A stretch of DNA of 64,000 bases from Verrucomicrobiaceae bacterium (GTDB lineage Bacteria; Verrucomicrobiota; Verrucomicrobiia; Verrucomicrobiales; Verrucomicrobiaceae), in NCBI GenBank assembly GCA_015075365.1, contig JABTUN010000005.1, positions 351,590 through 415,589 of the forward strand, written 5' to 3'. Shown piece after piece: positions 24,656 through 33,442 of the stretch. Every line of letters starts with the position of its first letter. The stretch's first letter is position 1. Both the position numbers and the translations under genes were made by a program. The notes beneath the pieces are model-generated. The model was not told where the DNA came from, did no database searches, and saw only the letters and a list, made by a program, of their open reading frames with translations.

Positions 24656-27372
24656 GAGCGGCGCACGTGGGTGAACGGATAGGATCGGACGATCTCGACA
24701 ATGATACGGCTGAATTTCCAGCCATCAGCCGCGGCAGCGCGCTGGATGTGGTCCACCACGGGCATGTCATAAACTTCCAGCTTTCGGCCCAGCGCGTAGC
24801 TGAGGAGGTGCTCGATGAAACCTCTCGTAAACTCATGGGGATGGCGGGAGAGGATGCTCTTGAAGCCAGCGGGTCCGTCAAAGGCGCTGCCGGACCATTC
24901 GCCCTTCGCGTCCGCTTTTTCATCCCACTGCCCGACGGGGTTGAAGCGTTCCAGTGCGAAGCCGGGCGGATCCAGGCGGATGTGGCAGGAGTAGCAGGCG
25001 GCCTTGTTGCGGTGCGCTTCGAACTTCTCGCGGATGCTCATCTGCTGCGCGGCTTCCTTGGTGTCGTTCTCAATGGCAAAGGCCACCTTGGGCTCCGTGG
25101 GCGGTCGGTTGAAAAGCGTCTCCAGCAGCCACGCGCCCCGCTTTACCGGACTCGTGCGGAAGGGAAGCGACGTGACGACCAACGGCGCTGCCATGCTCAT
25201 GAAGCCCCCGCGATTCGCATCGCTCAGCTTCACTCGATGCCAGAGGGCGGCTTTGTCGTTCTTCGTCTTCAATTCGCGGTTCGTGTTGGCAGCGACTTCG
25301 GGCGCTTGATCCTCAGCGCCGAGCTGAAGGCCGTAAAGCCGGGCGAGCGGCGCGTTCAGCCAGGTGTAGTCTGCGGCGAGGAAGTCGAGAATGCCGCGGT
25401 CCTCCACGTGCACCGTTTCGAAAAGCAGCAGCGCCTCGGCAAGTGTCGCTCCATGAAGTGTGGATTTTCCCTGAGGACCTGAGTAGAAGCCCGGAAACAG
25501 ATCACGGTCGGGTTTGGAAGTGTGAAGCTGATCAAGCCGCAGCCATTGCACGGCAAACGACTCGCTCATCTCGCGCGAGCGCCGGTCTTTGAGCATGCGC
25601 TGCGTCTGCGCCTCCAGCACTGCCGATTCGCGAAGTTTGCCTGCCTTTGCGAGACTGAGCAGTTCGTCATCCGGTGTGGATGACCAGAGGAACAATGCCA
25701 GGCGGGTGGCCAGCTCATGATCCTCCAGCCGCGAAACCTTGCCGTCCGTCGCGTCGCCATTGGCCTCGACATAGAGAAAACCCGGCGAGGACAGGACGGC
25801 GGCGATCGCGGTTCTCATGGCATCCGCCTCTGACTGGCCGCTTTTTTGCGCGTTTTGGAAGATCGAAAAGATGGGGGCAAGTTCTTCATCGGCCACCTCA
25901 CGACGAAACGCACGTGACATGAACGCAGCGAGCCGGTCACGTGGCGGTCGTGGAAGGTCGGCTTCGTTGCTGCCGCCCGGCGCGGGCTTTTGAAGCTCGG
26001 CGACACTCGGACGCACCTGCGGCCTGCCATTCGTGATGATGCCGAGATCGTCGAGCAGCACATAGTCACCACTGAACTGCGAACCATCCACCGCGAGCTT
26101 CTTGATGGCCTCACCAGGCGGTGCGGCGAAGGAATAGAACGTGGTGCCTGCCGCGCCTTCAGCGATGAAGGCGGTGATCGCGGCATCGGTGCCGTCGGTA
26201 AAGACCGCGGTGAGTTTGACCATGCCGCTTTGTTTTTGCCGTCCCATGACGCAAACGCCCAGGCGCTCAATACCCTCATCGTCATCCTCGCTGACGATGT
26301 CGAAGGTCAGTTCGAAGGTTTTCGCGCCTTTCACCTTGTTCGTGAGGATCGCAGGAGCTGAGGCGGGTTTGGTGGTGGCAAAAGAAGCGAGCCAGAGATC
26401 GCTGTCGGGATTGATGGTGAGCGTGCGAGCACCGAAGGCCGCACGAATCAGGCCTCCTTTGCCTGCGATGGTCTGGTTCGCGAGCGCACGCGGCACATCG
26501 AAGACACCGCCACGGCCGTCTGCATGTGCCAAGGTCACATGCTCCCGGAAGGGCTCCAGATAGTCGGGACTGCCTTCGGCTTTGGCGGCGCGTTCGATGT
26601 CCGGCGAGTGGACGGACGCGAGAGCCGGAGCGTTGGATGAGACGTCCGCAGGCGACTGCATTTCTTGCTTCATGCCGACAAGTTCGGCAAACACGCGGCT
26701 GCGGCGCGGCAGTTCTGGCGCGTTCACGATCTCCAGCGCGGCCGCGAGGTATTTCTCCAGCAGCAGCGGCGAGAAATCCTGAGCATCTCCGCGATTGCGG
26801 TAGCCATGTTCCGCGCGGTTGTCACCGGGAAGACCGAGCTGGGGACAGAGCACCGGATACTTCGCCCCATACTCGCGTATCTCGATCCTGAGCTCGTCCG
26901 GCATCTGGCCATTGGCAGGCTGGAAATAGCCCTTGTCGCGGATGGGCAGCCGCTCCGGAAACATGAAGACATCCATCGGCAGCTCAAAGAGGTCGCGCAC
27001 CGTGTTGTTGTATTCCAGCCGCGTCAGCCGCCGCAGCACCGGATTCCCTGGATCAGCCACGCCCAGCTCGGGGTCCGGTCGCGCCGCGATGTCCATGATC
27101 CACGCCATGAGTTCCTGACGCTGCGCCGCCGTCGGCTGCGACTTCTGCTTTGGCGGCGGCATCTGATGCGATTCGATCTTTTCAAACACCGACCGCCAGA
27201 TCGCGCGATCCCGCATCACCGCCGCTTCATCCGTGAACGACGACAAATCGAGATCACCCTTCTTCATCTCGCTGTCGTGGCACTCCAAGCAATGCGCCTC
27301 CAAGAAGCCACGAAAATCAGCCGCCGGAACAGCGCCCGTCAGGCCGAACATCGCGAATGCCAGAAATCTCAT
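24652..27372 (-). CDS. DUF1592/DUF1588/DUF1585 cytochrome-type protein (first copy)
   Basis: 906 aa from the ATG at 27372 (MRFLAFAMFGLTGAVPAADF, a signal peptide); 23 codons further upstream are open but not needed. Haem c motifs are CLECH near residue 30, followed by KKGDLDLSSF, and CYSCH in the C-terminal part (CYSCHIRLDPPGFALERFNP). Domain blocks: DUF1587 (RLTRLEYNNTVRDLFELP), a long beta-rich central insertion (about 300-460), then RLALFLWSSTPDDELLSLAK, QWLRLDQLHTSKPDRDLF and TSPVKRGAWLLETLF. It is about 180 aa longer than the second copy, mainly through the central insertion. It overlaps the DUF1552 gene (ATGA), so the pair is cotranslated. Confidence 0.93.
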   Translation of the reverse strand: MRFLAFAMFGLTGAVPAADFRGFLEAHCLECHDSEMKKGDLDLSSFTDEAAVMRDRAIWRSVFEKIESHQMPPPKQKSQPTAAQRQELMAWIMDIAARPDPELGVADPGNPVLRRLTRLEYNNTVRDLFELPMDVFMFPERLPIRDKGYFQPANGQMPDELRIEIREYGAKYPVLCPQLGLPGDNRAEHGYRNRGDAQDFSPLLLEKYLAAALEIVNAPELPRRSRVFAELVGMKQEMQSPADVSSNAPALASVHSPDIERAAKAEGSPDYLEPFREHVTLAHADGRGGVFDVPRALANQTIAGKGGLIRAAFGARTLTINPDSDLWLASFATTKPASAPAILTNKVKGAKTFELTFDIVSEDDDEGIERLGVCVMGRQKQSGMVKLTAVFTDGTDAAITAFIAEGAAGTTFYSFAAPPGEAIKKLAVDGSQFSGDYVLLDDLGIITNGRPQVRPSVAELQKPAPGGSNEADLPRPPRDRLAAFMSRAFRREVADEELAPIFSIFQNAQKSGQSEADAMRTAIAAVLSSPGFLYVEANGDATDGKVSRLEDHELATRLALFLWSSTPDDELLSLAKAGKLRESAVLEAQTQRMLKDRRSREMSESFAVQWLRLDQLHTSKPDRDLFPGFYSGPQGKSTLHGATLAEALLLFETVHVEDRGILDFLAADYTWLNAPLARLYGLQLGAEDQAPEVAANTNRELKTKNDKAALWHRVKLSDANRGGFMSMAAPLVVTSLPFRTSPVKRGAWLLETLFNRPPTEPKVAFAIENDTKEAAQQMSIREKFEAHRNKAACYSCHIRLDPPGFALERFNPVGQWDEKADAKGEWSGSAFDGPAGFKSILSRHPHEFTRGFIEHLLSYALGRKLEVYDMPVVDHIQRAAAADGWKFSRIIVEIVRSYPFTHVRRS

Positions 27373-27601
27373 GTTTCGGGGCAACGTGCGCCCAAAGTCG
27401 ATCCTGACAACCCGCAGCGACGAATCCTCAATCCATGCCACCCGAAGCGGCTAGCGCAATTCAGCCATCTCATCTGTGGCCTGCAGCACCTGTTTTTGAG
27501 ATTGCAGCCACACGCCATGAACGTGCTGGGTTTGGTGACGGGCACTCGGAACTTTTTGAAGTTTCTGCCATGAAACGGCATATCCGCACAGCATCCGGCC
27601 T

Positions 27602-27826
27602 TTAATGGAGGACGCAGTCGCGGTCGTTGAATAACTCCATGCCGGGTGTCATGATCGCAGAGCCGTCGGCGGTCAGAGCGAAGACAAAGAGACGTGCGAG
27701 ATGAAGGCTGTTCCCCCCACGCAAACGAAAGCTTCCCCACGCCCGTTCCTCAGGAAAACGGGAGAGAAAACTGGTGTTACGGCAGCCCTCGATTAGCAGC
27801 CACTGCGGTATGGAGCAGGTTGAGTC
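27602..27826 (-). pseudogene. Unassigned open reading stretch without a start codon (possible gene remnant)
   Basis: The minus strand is open for about 74 codons with no ATG or GTG near its upstream end. It reads QWLLIEGCRNTSFLSRFPEE, AWGSFRLRGGNSLHLARLFV, FALTADGSAIMTPGMELFND and RDCVLH, then stops. The composition looks like a real protein C-terminus, but I do not recognise it. It fills most of the gap between the DUF1592 start and the response regulator; the rest of 27373-27875 shows nothing. Confidence 0.35.
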
Positions 27827-27875
27827 TCACAGTCCGAAGCGGGCATCCGCGCATCAGTCGTGGGAGATCAGTTCA

Positions 27876-28511
27876 TCACTCCAGCCGCACCAGCCCGCGG
27901 CGAAGGGCGGTGACGGTGGCGGAGGTGCGGTCCTGGACGCCGAGTTTGGCGAAGATGTGGCTGAGGTGGTTTTTGATGGTCTGCTCGGTGCAGCCGAGGG
28001 CGGCGGCGATGTTTTTGTTCGGGGTGCCGGCGACGACGTGCTGGAGGACTTCGGTCTCGCGGGTGGTGAGTTCGGGGCGGGCGCGGCGGGCATTGAGGCG
28101 GGTGGCGAGTTCGGGCGGGAAGTAGCGTTTGCCCCGCGCAGCTTCGCGGATGGCGTGGAGCATTTCTTTTCGCCCGGAGGATTTGGTGAGATAGCCGATG
28201 GCTCCGGCGGCGACGGCTTGATACACGTCTTCCTCGGTCTCGTTGATGGTGAGCATGATGATGCGGGCCTGGGGGAACTCGGCGCGGATTTCGGTGATGG
28301 CCTGGATGCCGCTGCCATCGGGCAGATTGCCGTCCATGAGGGTGACATCGGGCTGATGCTGGCGGTATTGCTCGACGGCGCTGGCGGCGCTGTCGGCCTC
28401 GGCGACGACTTGCAGATCGCCTTCGGCTTCGAGGGAGACTTTGACGCCGGAGCGGACGAAGAAGTGGTCGTCCACGAGGAGCACGCGAATGGTGGCGGGT
28501 GTTTTGCTCAT
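27876..28511 (-). CDS. NarL/FixJ-family response regulator
   Basis: 211 aa. Receiver domain at 8-125: acidic pair in VLLVDDHFFVRSG, phospho-acceptor D60 in DVTLMDGNLPDGSGI, Thr in IIMLTINETEED and Lys in GYLTKSSG. LuxR-type HTH at about 145-205 (LTTRETEVLQHVVAGTPNKN, TEQTIKNHLSHIFAKLGVQD). It should be phosphorylated by the histidine kinase encoded just upstream (ATGA overlap) and then bind DNA. No target promoter can be named from the sequence. Confidence 0.95.
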   Translation of the reverse strand: MSKTPATIRVLLVDDHFFVRSGVKVSLEAEGDLQVVAEADSAASAVEQYRQHQPDVTLMDGNLPDGSGIQAITEIRAEFPQARIIMLTINETEEDVYQAVAAGAIGYLTKSSGRKEMLHAIREAARGKRYFPPELATRLNARRARPELTTRETEVLQHVVAGTPNKNIAAALGCTEQTIKNHLSHIFAKLGVQDRTSATVTALRRGLVRLE

Positions 28512-30628
28512 GGGGTGCGGAGATGATGGCTGGTGGGCCGGGTGGGGACGGTGACGGCGATGGTGCAGCCGTTGCCCGGTGTGCTGTGGATGGTGAGTGT
28601 GGCGCGGATTTTGGCGGCGCGTTCTCTCATGCCTAGCAGGCCAAACTGGGTGCTGTGCACGGCGGGCGGGCGGGTGGCGTCGAAGCCGGTGCCGTCATCG
28701 GTGATGGTGACGTGGAGTTCTTCAGGCGTGAACTGGAAGCGCACGGTGATGCTGGCGGCTTCGGCATGTTTGAGGGCGTTGGTGATGGATTCCTGGACGA
28801 TGCGCAAGAGCTGAAACTCGATGTGCTGTGACTGCCGTTGCTCCTCGCCTTCGATTTCGAGAGTGATGCGCGGGGTGATGACCTGGAGGGCATCAATCGA
28901 CTCGCGCACGGCTCCGACGAGGCCGGCCTGCTCGATGGCGCGGGAGCGGAGCTCGAGGATGGAGCGGTGGGCCTCGGTGCGGCTGTGGGCGAGCATGGCG
29001 CGGGCGTTGTCGAGGGCGCGGGAGACGGGCGCGGGCAGATCGGGAGCGCACTCGGCGACTGTGTCGAGGTGGATGTTCACGCCGGCGAGTTGCTGCTCGA
29101 GCGTGTCGTGCAGTTCGCGGGCGATGCGGCGGCGCTCGTCGCTGAGTGTTTTTTGCTCGAGCTGATGCGCGATGACCTGGGTCTGGCGGGTGACTTGTCG
29201 GCGCAAAAGGAGCACCCAGGCGCTGATGATGGCGGTGAGCGCGAGCAGGCCACCGAGCAGCCAGCGCAGGCGCTGGACGGTGAACCACGGCGGGCGGCTG
29301 ATGAGGGCGATGTCGGCATTTTCGCGCAGGAGGAGCGAGAAGGACTCGCGGGCGGCTGGGTCGTTGGGCTTTTCGCAGACGCCGGTGAGGCGGAGCCAAC
29401 TTCCATTTTCAAAAGTGCTAAGCGGGGTGGTGTCGGCGCTTTCGGCGAGTCGTGCATAAAAGGTGTGTCCTTCCGCACCGAGGTAGAGGAGGCGGTGGCT
29501 GGGGCGGTCGAATTGGTCGATCAATTGGCCCTCCACCTGGACGAGGCTGCCGAAGTCGGTGCCAGCGGAGATTTTTTCCGTGGTGCGAACGAGCGGCGCG
29601 AAGGGCACGGCTTTTCGCTTGGTGCGATGGATGCCGTCCTCCAGCCAGACGCCGTCGGCACCACCAGCGATGAAGCCGATGACATCCAGCTCGTCGCCAG
29701 TCTTCACGGGAGGCTGCTGCGGTGTGCGCACCCAGAGGCCGCCGTCCTGGCTGCCGAGGTAGTAGCCGCCTCGTGAGGGATGCACCAGGGTGACGATGCC
29801 GGAGACGTGCTGCCGCGTCTCGGTGCCGCCGGGCTGCGGTGGCCGGTATTGCAGCAGCTCGCCAAAGCCACGCGATGGCTGGTCAAAGCATGCCTGCATG
29901 GCGGCGAGGTCCGGCTTGATCTGGGCGACGGTGGCGACGAGCAAGGTCGCCTTGCGAAGCTGGTTGCGTTCATTGACTTCGCCGGAAACGACGCCGCTGA
30001 TCTCGGCTTCGACATTTTCCCACTGCTTGACGGCGGGTTGCTGATTCTTGGGACACATCAAGATGACATTGAGCGGGCCGTAGCGGCTGCTGGCATCCAC
30101 ATTGAGCTGCTCGACCCTGTAGTCTGTGTGTTCCACCACCTGGCGAATCGTCGCACGGACTCGCACGAACTGATCATGGAAATCGCCGGTGTTGATGCGG
30201 TCCACGCTCACGAGTGGCGCTGCGGGCAGCGGGCCGGTGCCGAGTTTCACGATGTCCATCACGATGGGGCCGCCGGTGCGGGGGGCATCATCAGGATGGA
30301 GGGAGATGCTGGGCGAAAACAAGCCCCGTCGGGTGACGCCTGTCATCTCCACGCGGTCCCCGGCGGCGAGCATTGGAACGTCGGCAGCGCCCATGGGAGG
30401 TGGCTTGAAGTAGATGCCGCCGGTTTCATCCTGGATGAAGCCGAGGCTGTAGAGCGGATTGTAGAAGGTGATGATGCCGCGCACCTGCACGGGGTGATGC
30501 TGCGCGGCCTCCTCCGGCATGAGCGCCTGCACAGCGGCGATGGTCGTCAGCGTCTTCCCGTCCTCGGCGTGGGCGAGCGCGGCGAGAGCAAGAAGCGCGA
30601 TGACGACAAACTGGAGGCGGGAGGGCAT
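28508..30628 (-). CDS. Membrane sensor histidine kinase (NarX/HisKA_3 type) with a large extracytoplasmic OB-like sensor
   Basis: 706 aa from the ATG at 30628, which gives a clean signal peptide (MPSRLQFVVIALLALAALAH). Residues 40-430 are extracytoplasmic and show at least two OB-fold-like segments (VQVRGIITFYNPLYSLGFIQ, VSGIVTLVHPSRGGYYLGSQ, VQVEGQLIDQFDRPSHRLLY), an unusual sensor. One transmembrane helix lies near 453-472 (WLLGGLLALTAIISAWVLLL). The HisKA_3 domain has His about 507 in RRIARELHDTLEQQLAG. The HATPase part has QESITNALKHAEAAS, DDGTGFDATRPP and QFGLLGMRERA. The ligand is unknown. It is coupled to the response regulator (ATGA). Confidence 0.93.
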   Translation of the reverse strand: MPSRLQFVVIALLALAALAHAEDGKTLTTIAAVQALMPEEAAQHHPVQVRGIITFYNPLYSLGFIQDETGGIYFKPPPMGAADVPMLAAGDRVEMTGVTRRGLFSPSISLHPDDAPRTGGPIVMDIVKLGTGPLPAAPLVSVDRINTGDFHDQFVRVRATIRQVVEHTDYRVEQLNVDASSRYGPLNVILMCPKNQQPAVKQWENVEAEISGVVSGEVNERNQLRKATLLVATVAQIKPDLAAMQACFDQPSRGFGELLQYRPPQPGGTETRQHVSGIVTLVHPSRGGYYLGSQDGGLWVRTPQQPPVKTGDELDVIGFIAGGADGVWLEDGIHRTKRKAVPFAPLVRTTEKISAGTDFGSLVQVEGQLIDQFDRPSHRLLYLGAEGHTFYARLAESADTTPLSTFENGSWLRLTGVCEKPNDPAARESFSLLLRENADIALISRPPWFTVQRLRWLLGGLLALTAIISAWVLLLRRQVTRQTQVIAHQLEQKTLSDERRRIARELHDTLEQQLAGVNIHLDTVAECAPDLPAPVSRALDNARAMLAHSRTEAHRSILELRSRAIEQAGLVGAVRESIDALQVITPRITLEIEGEEQRQSQHIEFQLLRIVQESITNALKHAEAASITVRFQFTPEELHVTITDDGTGFDATRPPAVHSTQFGLLGMRERAAKIRATLTIHSTPGNGCTIAVTVPTRPTSHHLRTP

Positions 30629-30694
30629 GAAAACGTGCGGCATTCTACGGGCAGTGAACGCCAGCGGAAAGGCTCAATCATCCCCCAAACGGCC

Positions 30695-30715
30695 ATGCAG
30701 GACTAAAGTGCCATG
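30695..30715 (+). repeat. Copy 1 of the REP-linked 20-bp element (GCAGGACTAAAGTGCCATG)
   Basis: GCAGGACTAAAGTGCCATG occurs here, at 30873-30892 and at 34297-34315. Each copy is within a few bases of a family B REP arm. This copy precedes the REP at 30720 and is not followed by a gene start. Confidence 0.85.
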
Positions 30716-30719
30716 CGGT

Positions 30720-30870
30720 GGGTATTCCCGGGCTTTAGCCCGCCAGGCTTGGATCGGGGGCAAAGCGTTCGAGTCGTCTAGTGGGCTGTGCTTGGAGCGG
30801 GAGGTGTTTGGTATTCGTGAGCGTGGTAGCTGGCTGCGTTTGGGCGGCCTGAAGGCCGGGAATACTCTCA
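30720..30870. repeat. REP family B widely spaced doublet
   Basis: Left arm GGTATTCCCGGGCTTTAGCC at 30720-30743; imperfect right arm at 30843-30870 (GGCCTGAAGGCCGGGAATAC then TCTC). The 99 bases between the arms contain no gene. Confidence 0.88.
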
Positions 30871-30985
30871 CATGCAGGACTAAAGTGCCATGACCCCGAC
30901 CTCGACGACATGGGCCTGCTCCGGTCAAATGGCACGGAGCCAAACCCGTCAGCCCACCACCATGAAGCCGAGTCCAGCCAACTCT
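30871..30985 (+). repeat. Duplicated 5' leader of an exported-protein gene (copy 1)
   Basis: Starts with GCAGGACTAAAGTGCCATG and continues into CCGACCTCGAC, an ACATGGGCCTGCTCC-like stretch, and CCATGAAGCCGAGTCCA at the signal-peptide start of the PEP-CTERM gene. The same order of blocks, with an 18-base deletion, occurs at 34297-34385 before the GSDH-like gene. Confidence 0.75.
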
Positions 30986-33355
30986 TCCACATCGTCCATC
31001 CTTGCCGCCTGCGGCTTAGCTTTCGCGCTTTCCTTTTTCCACGGCACCATCCAGGCGGCGGACTGGCTGAACAACGGACCAAGCACGGACTGGAACACGG
31101 GTGCCAATTGGAACGGTAGTGTGGTGCCGAACAATGATGGAGCCTTCATCACCACCAACACAGGAAACATCGCCACGATTTCAGGGAGCCCGGCCGGAAC
31201 CATCACCGAGCTGCAAGTCGGCACCTGGTATAACAACGGACGCCTGGATCACACGGCGGGCACTCTGACGGTGACAAACACCGGCTGGCCTTTTGGCTGG
31301 GTGCTGCTCGGGGGCGGTTCCTATGGCACGGGAACTTACAACCTCGCCAACACAGCGGCCTCGGGCGGTGCTTTCACCAACTTCGGCACCGGCACGGGCA
31401 ACCTCAGTGTGAATGCTGAGTTGCGGGTTGGAGCGGGTGCGGGCTGGTGGGATCATGCGACTGGTATTTTCAACATCAACACCTCCGGCACGGTGCAGGT
31501 GAATGGCAGTCTGGTCGCGGGCACCGCGATTGGTGATGTGGGCACGGTCAATCTGGACGCAGGCACGGTCACGGTGGGCGGAGATTACACGAACAGCGGC
31601 CAGTTTGGTCACGGTGGCTCGGCGGCGACTGGCAATCTCAACATCAGCGGCGGCTCGATCAGCTTCAACAACCGGCTGGCACTGGGGGTGGGCACCAACA
31701 CCTCCACTGGCGGCAATGTCGCCACAGTGACGATGACCGGTGGTACGCTGACCACTGATTCCGCGCACAACGAGGACTGGCACGCCGGCGTGAACATGGC
31801 CTCGGGTTACGACACGGCCACGGGAGGTGCCGCGACCATCAACCTCAACGGCGGCACGCTCTCCACCCTCCGCGTTTTCAGCGAGACGGGTGGCACGGGC
31901 GTGAAGGGCACTTCAACGTTTAACTTCAACGGCGGCATGCTCCAGGCGCAGGTCAACAGGACCGATTTCCTCGGCGGTCTCACGCAGGCAAATCTGCGCA
32001 ACGGCGGTGCCGTCGTGGACACGAACGGCTTCAACGTTACCATCCCCCAGGCATTGCTGCATTCCAACATCGGCGGTGACAACGCCACGGACGGCGGTTT
32101 GACCAAGAGCGGGGCAGGAGTGCTGACCCTGAACAACGTTGACAACAGCTTCACTGGCAACATCACGGTCAATGCAGGCACCCTGCGTGCCAACGGCATC
32201 CGCAATGGTTACCTCGCCACGGGCACCCTCGGTGCCAACGCCGGGAGCCGCACCATCACCGTGGACAGCGACGCGACGCTGGATTTCACCAGCAACAACA
32301 TCTTCGCGGGTGGAGGAGCGACTGCGGGCGGGCTCCCGCAGGTCGTTCTCAACGGTGGAGCGATGCAAAGCAGCCACTTCAATGTCCTCGGCCACGTCAC
32401 GCTCAATGGCGGCACCTTGAATCAAACCACCAGCGACAGCGGCAACTACGAAGGCTACGAGTTCCTTGGCAACATCACGGTCGGCGGCAGCGCGGCCTCG
32501 ACGATCAGCTCCTCGAACGGCAAGGCCAATCATATCGCGGGCGGAAACAACATGCTCGTCACCGTGGCGGATGCCACGGGCAGCAGCGCCGCTGATTTGA
32601 TCGTCAGCAACCCGCTGAAGGACGGTTCTGGCGACTACTGGGGCAGCGGAGGGCTCACCAAGGCAGGCGCGGGCACCTTGCAGTTTACGGCCGCCAACAC
32701 CTACAGCGGCGGCACGACGGTCTCAGCAGGCGCGCTGGAGGTGAACAACTCCACAGGCTCCGGCACCGGCAGTGGCACGGTGACTGTGGATTCAGGAGCC
32801 AAACTTTCCGGGGACGGCATCATCACCACTGGCTCAAACAACTATGTCTATATCAACGGCACGCTCCAAGTCGGAGCCATCGGTGCTTCGTCGGGTTCAG
32901 ACTTCTCCGTGACCACCTCAGGCACGGGCAGCACAGTTCTTGGGGCCAGCAGCTTTCTCGCGCTGGACCTGTGGTCCACCACAGGCACGGATATGACCGG
33001 CAATCAGGCCGCGGCAGATATGCTGAGGCTCTTTGGCACGCTGGACATCACCAGCGGGGCAACGCTGTTACTCAGCAACCCCAACTCGCTCACACTTAAC
33101 GCAGGTGACGTGTTCCGCGTGATTGACTGGACAGGGCTGAGCACGCGCACGGGCACCTGGAACGTGGATTACTCGGCTATCACGCTCGCCTCCGGCTCCT
33201 ATCTGGACACGAGCAATCTCTACACGCAGGGCACCATCAGTGTCCTGGGGGTGCCGGAGCCTTCACGGGCCATGCTGGCGATGATCGGGGTCGTGGGATT
33301 GTTGGCGCGTCGGAGGAGAGTAATCACGGGCTTTAGCCCGAAAAAGCATCGCTGA
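30962..33355 (+). CDS. Autotransporter-associated beta-strand repeat protein with PEP-CTERM anchor
   Basis: 797 aa from the ATG at 30962; the frame is open to an ATG at 30890 inside the duplicated leader, but the signal peptide (ILAACGLAFALSFFHGTIQA) fits the later start. The body is Gly/Thr/Asn-rich beta-helix sequence (GTYNLANTAASGGAFTNFGT) with PATR-type units (GGLTKAGAGTLQFTAANTYS, GGTTVSAGALEVNN; an earlier copy at GGLTKSGAGVLTLNNVDNSF). The C-terminus is a PEP-CTERM signal: VPEPSRAMLAMIGVVGLLAR with RRR. Such proteins are thought to be sorted by exosortase to the surface or extracellular matrix. The tail after RRRR (VITGFSPKKHR) is encoded by a family B REP arm and extends the usual Arg-rich end. 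Confidence 0.9.
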   Translation: MKPSPANSSTSSILAACGLAFALSFFHGTIQAADWLNNGPSTDWNTGANWNGSVVPNNDGAFITTNTGNIATISGSPAGTITELQVGTWYNNGRLDHTAGTLTVTNTGWPFGWVLLGGGSYGTGTYNLANTAASGGAFTNFGTGTGNLSVNAELRVGAGAGWWDHATGIFNINTSGTVQVNGSLVAGTAIGDVGTVNLDAGTVTVGGDYTNSGQFGHGGSAATGNLNISGGSISFNNRLALGVGTNTSTGGNVATVTMTGGTLTTDSAHNEDWHAGVNMASGYDTATGGAATINLNGGTLSTLRVFSETGGTGVKGTSTFNFNGGMLQAQVNRTDFLGGLTQANLRNGGAVVDTNGFNVTIPQALLHSNIGGDNATDGGLTKSGAGVLTLNNVDNSFTGNITVNAGTLRANGIRNGYLATGTLGANAGSRTITVDSDATLDFTSNNIFAGGGATAGGLPQVVLNGGAMQSSHFNVLGHVTLNGGTLNQTTSDSGNYEGYEFLGNITVGGSAASTISSSNGKANHIAGGNNMLVTVADATGSSAADLIVSNPLKDGSGDYWGSGGLTKAGAGTLQFTAANTYSGGTTVSAGALEVNNSTGSGTGSGTVTVDSGAKLSGDGIITTGSNNYVYINGTLQVGAIGASSGSDFSVTTSGTGSTVLGASSFLALDLWSTTGTDMTGNQAAADMLRLFGTLDITSGATLLLSNPNSLTLNAGDVFRVIDWTGLSTRTGTWNVDYSAITLASGSYLDTSNLYTQGTISVLGVPEPSRAMLAMIGVVGLLARRRRVITGFSPKKHR

Positions 33356-33442
33356 CATCAACAGCTCCGAATCTGCCAACTGTCTTCGATTGCTTTTTGA
33401 CCTCGTCACGCTCTGACGGGCTGAAGCCCGGGAATACACTCC
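33316..33442. repeat. REP family B spaced doublet at the PEP-CTERM 3' end
   Basis: Left arm at 33316-33342 (GAGTAATCACGGGCTTTAGC then CCG) is inside the PEP-CTERM gene. Right arm at 33416-33442 (GACGGGCTGAAGCCCGGGAA then TACACTCC) is inside the 3' end of RAYT-B. Between them lies the short gap of the two convergent genes. Confidence 0.92.

Noticed and set aside
30890..30962. Earlier start codons for the PEP-CTERM (30890) and GSDH-like (34313) genes
   Set aside because: They fall in the duplicated leader and would put 18-24 polar residues before the signal peptide; the later ATG codons give normal signal peptides.
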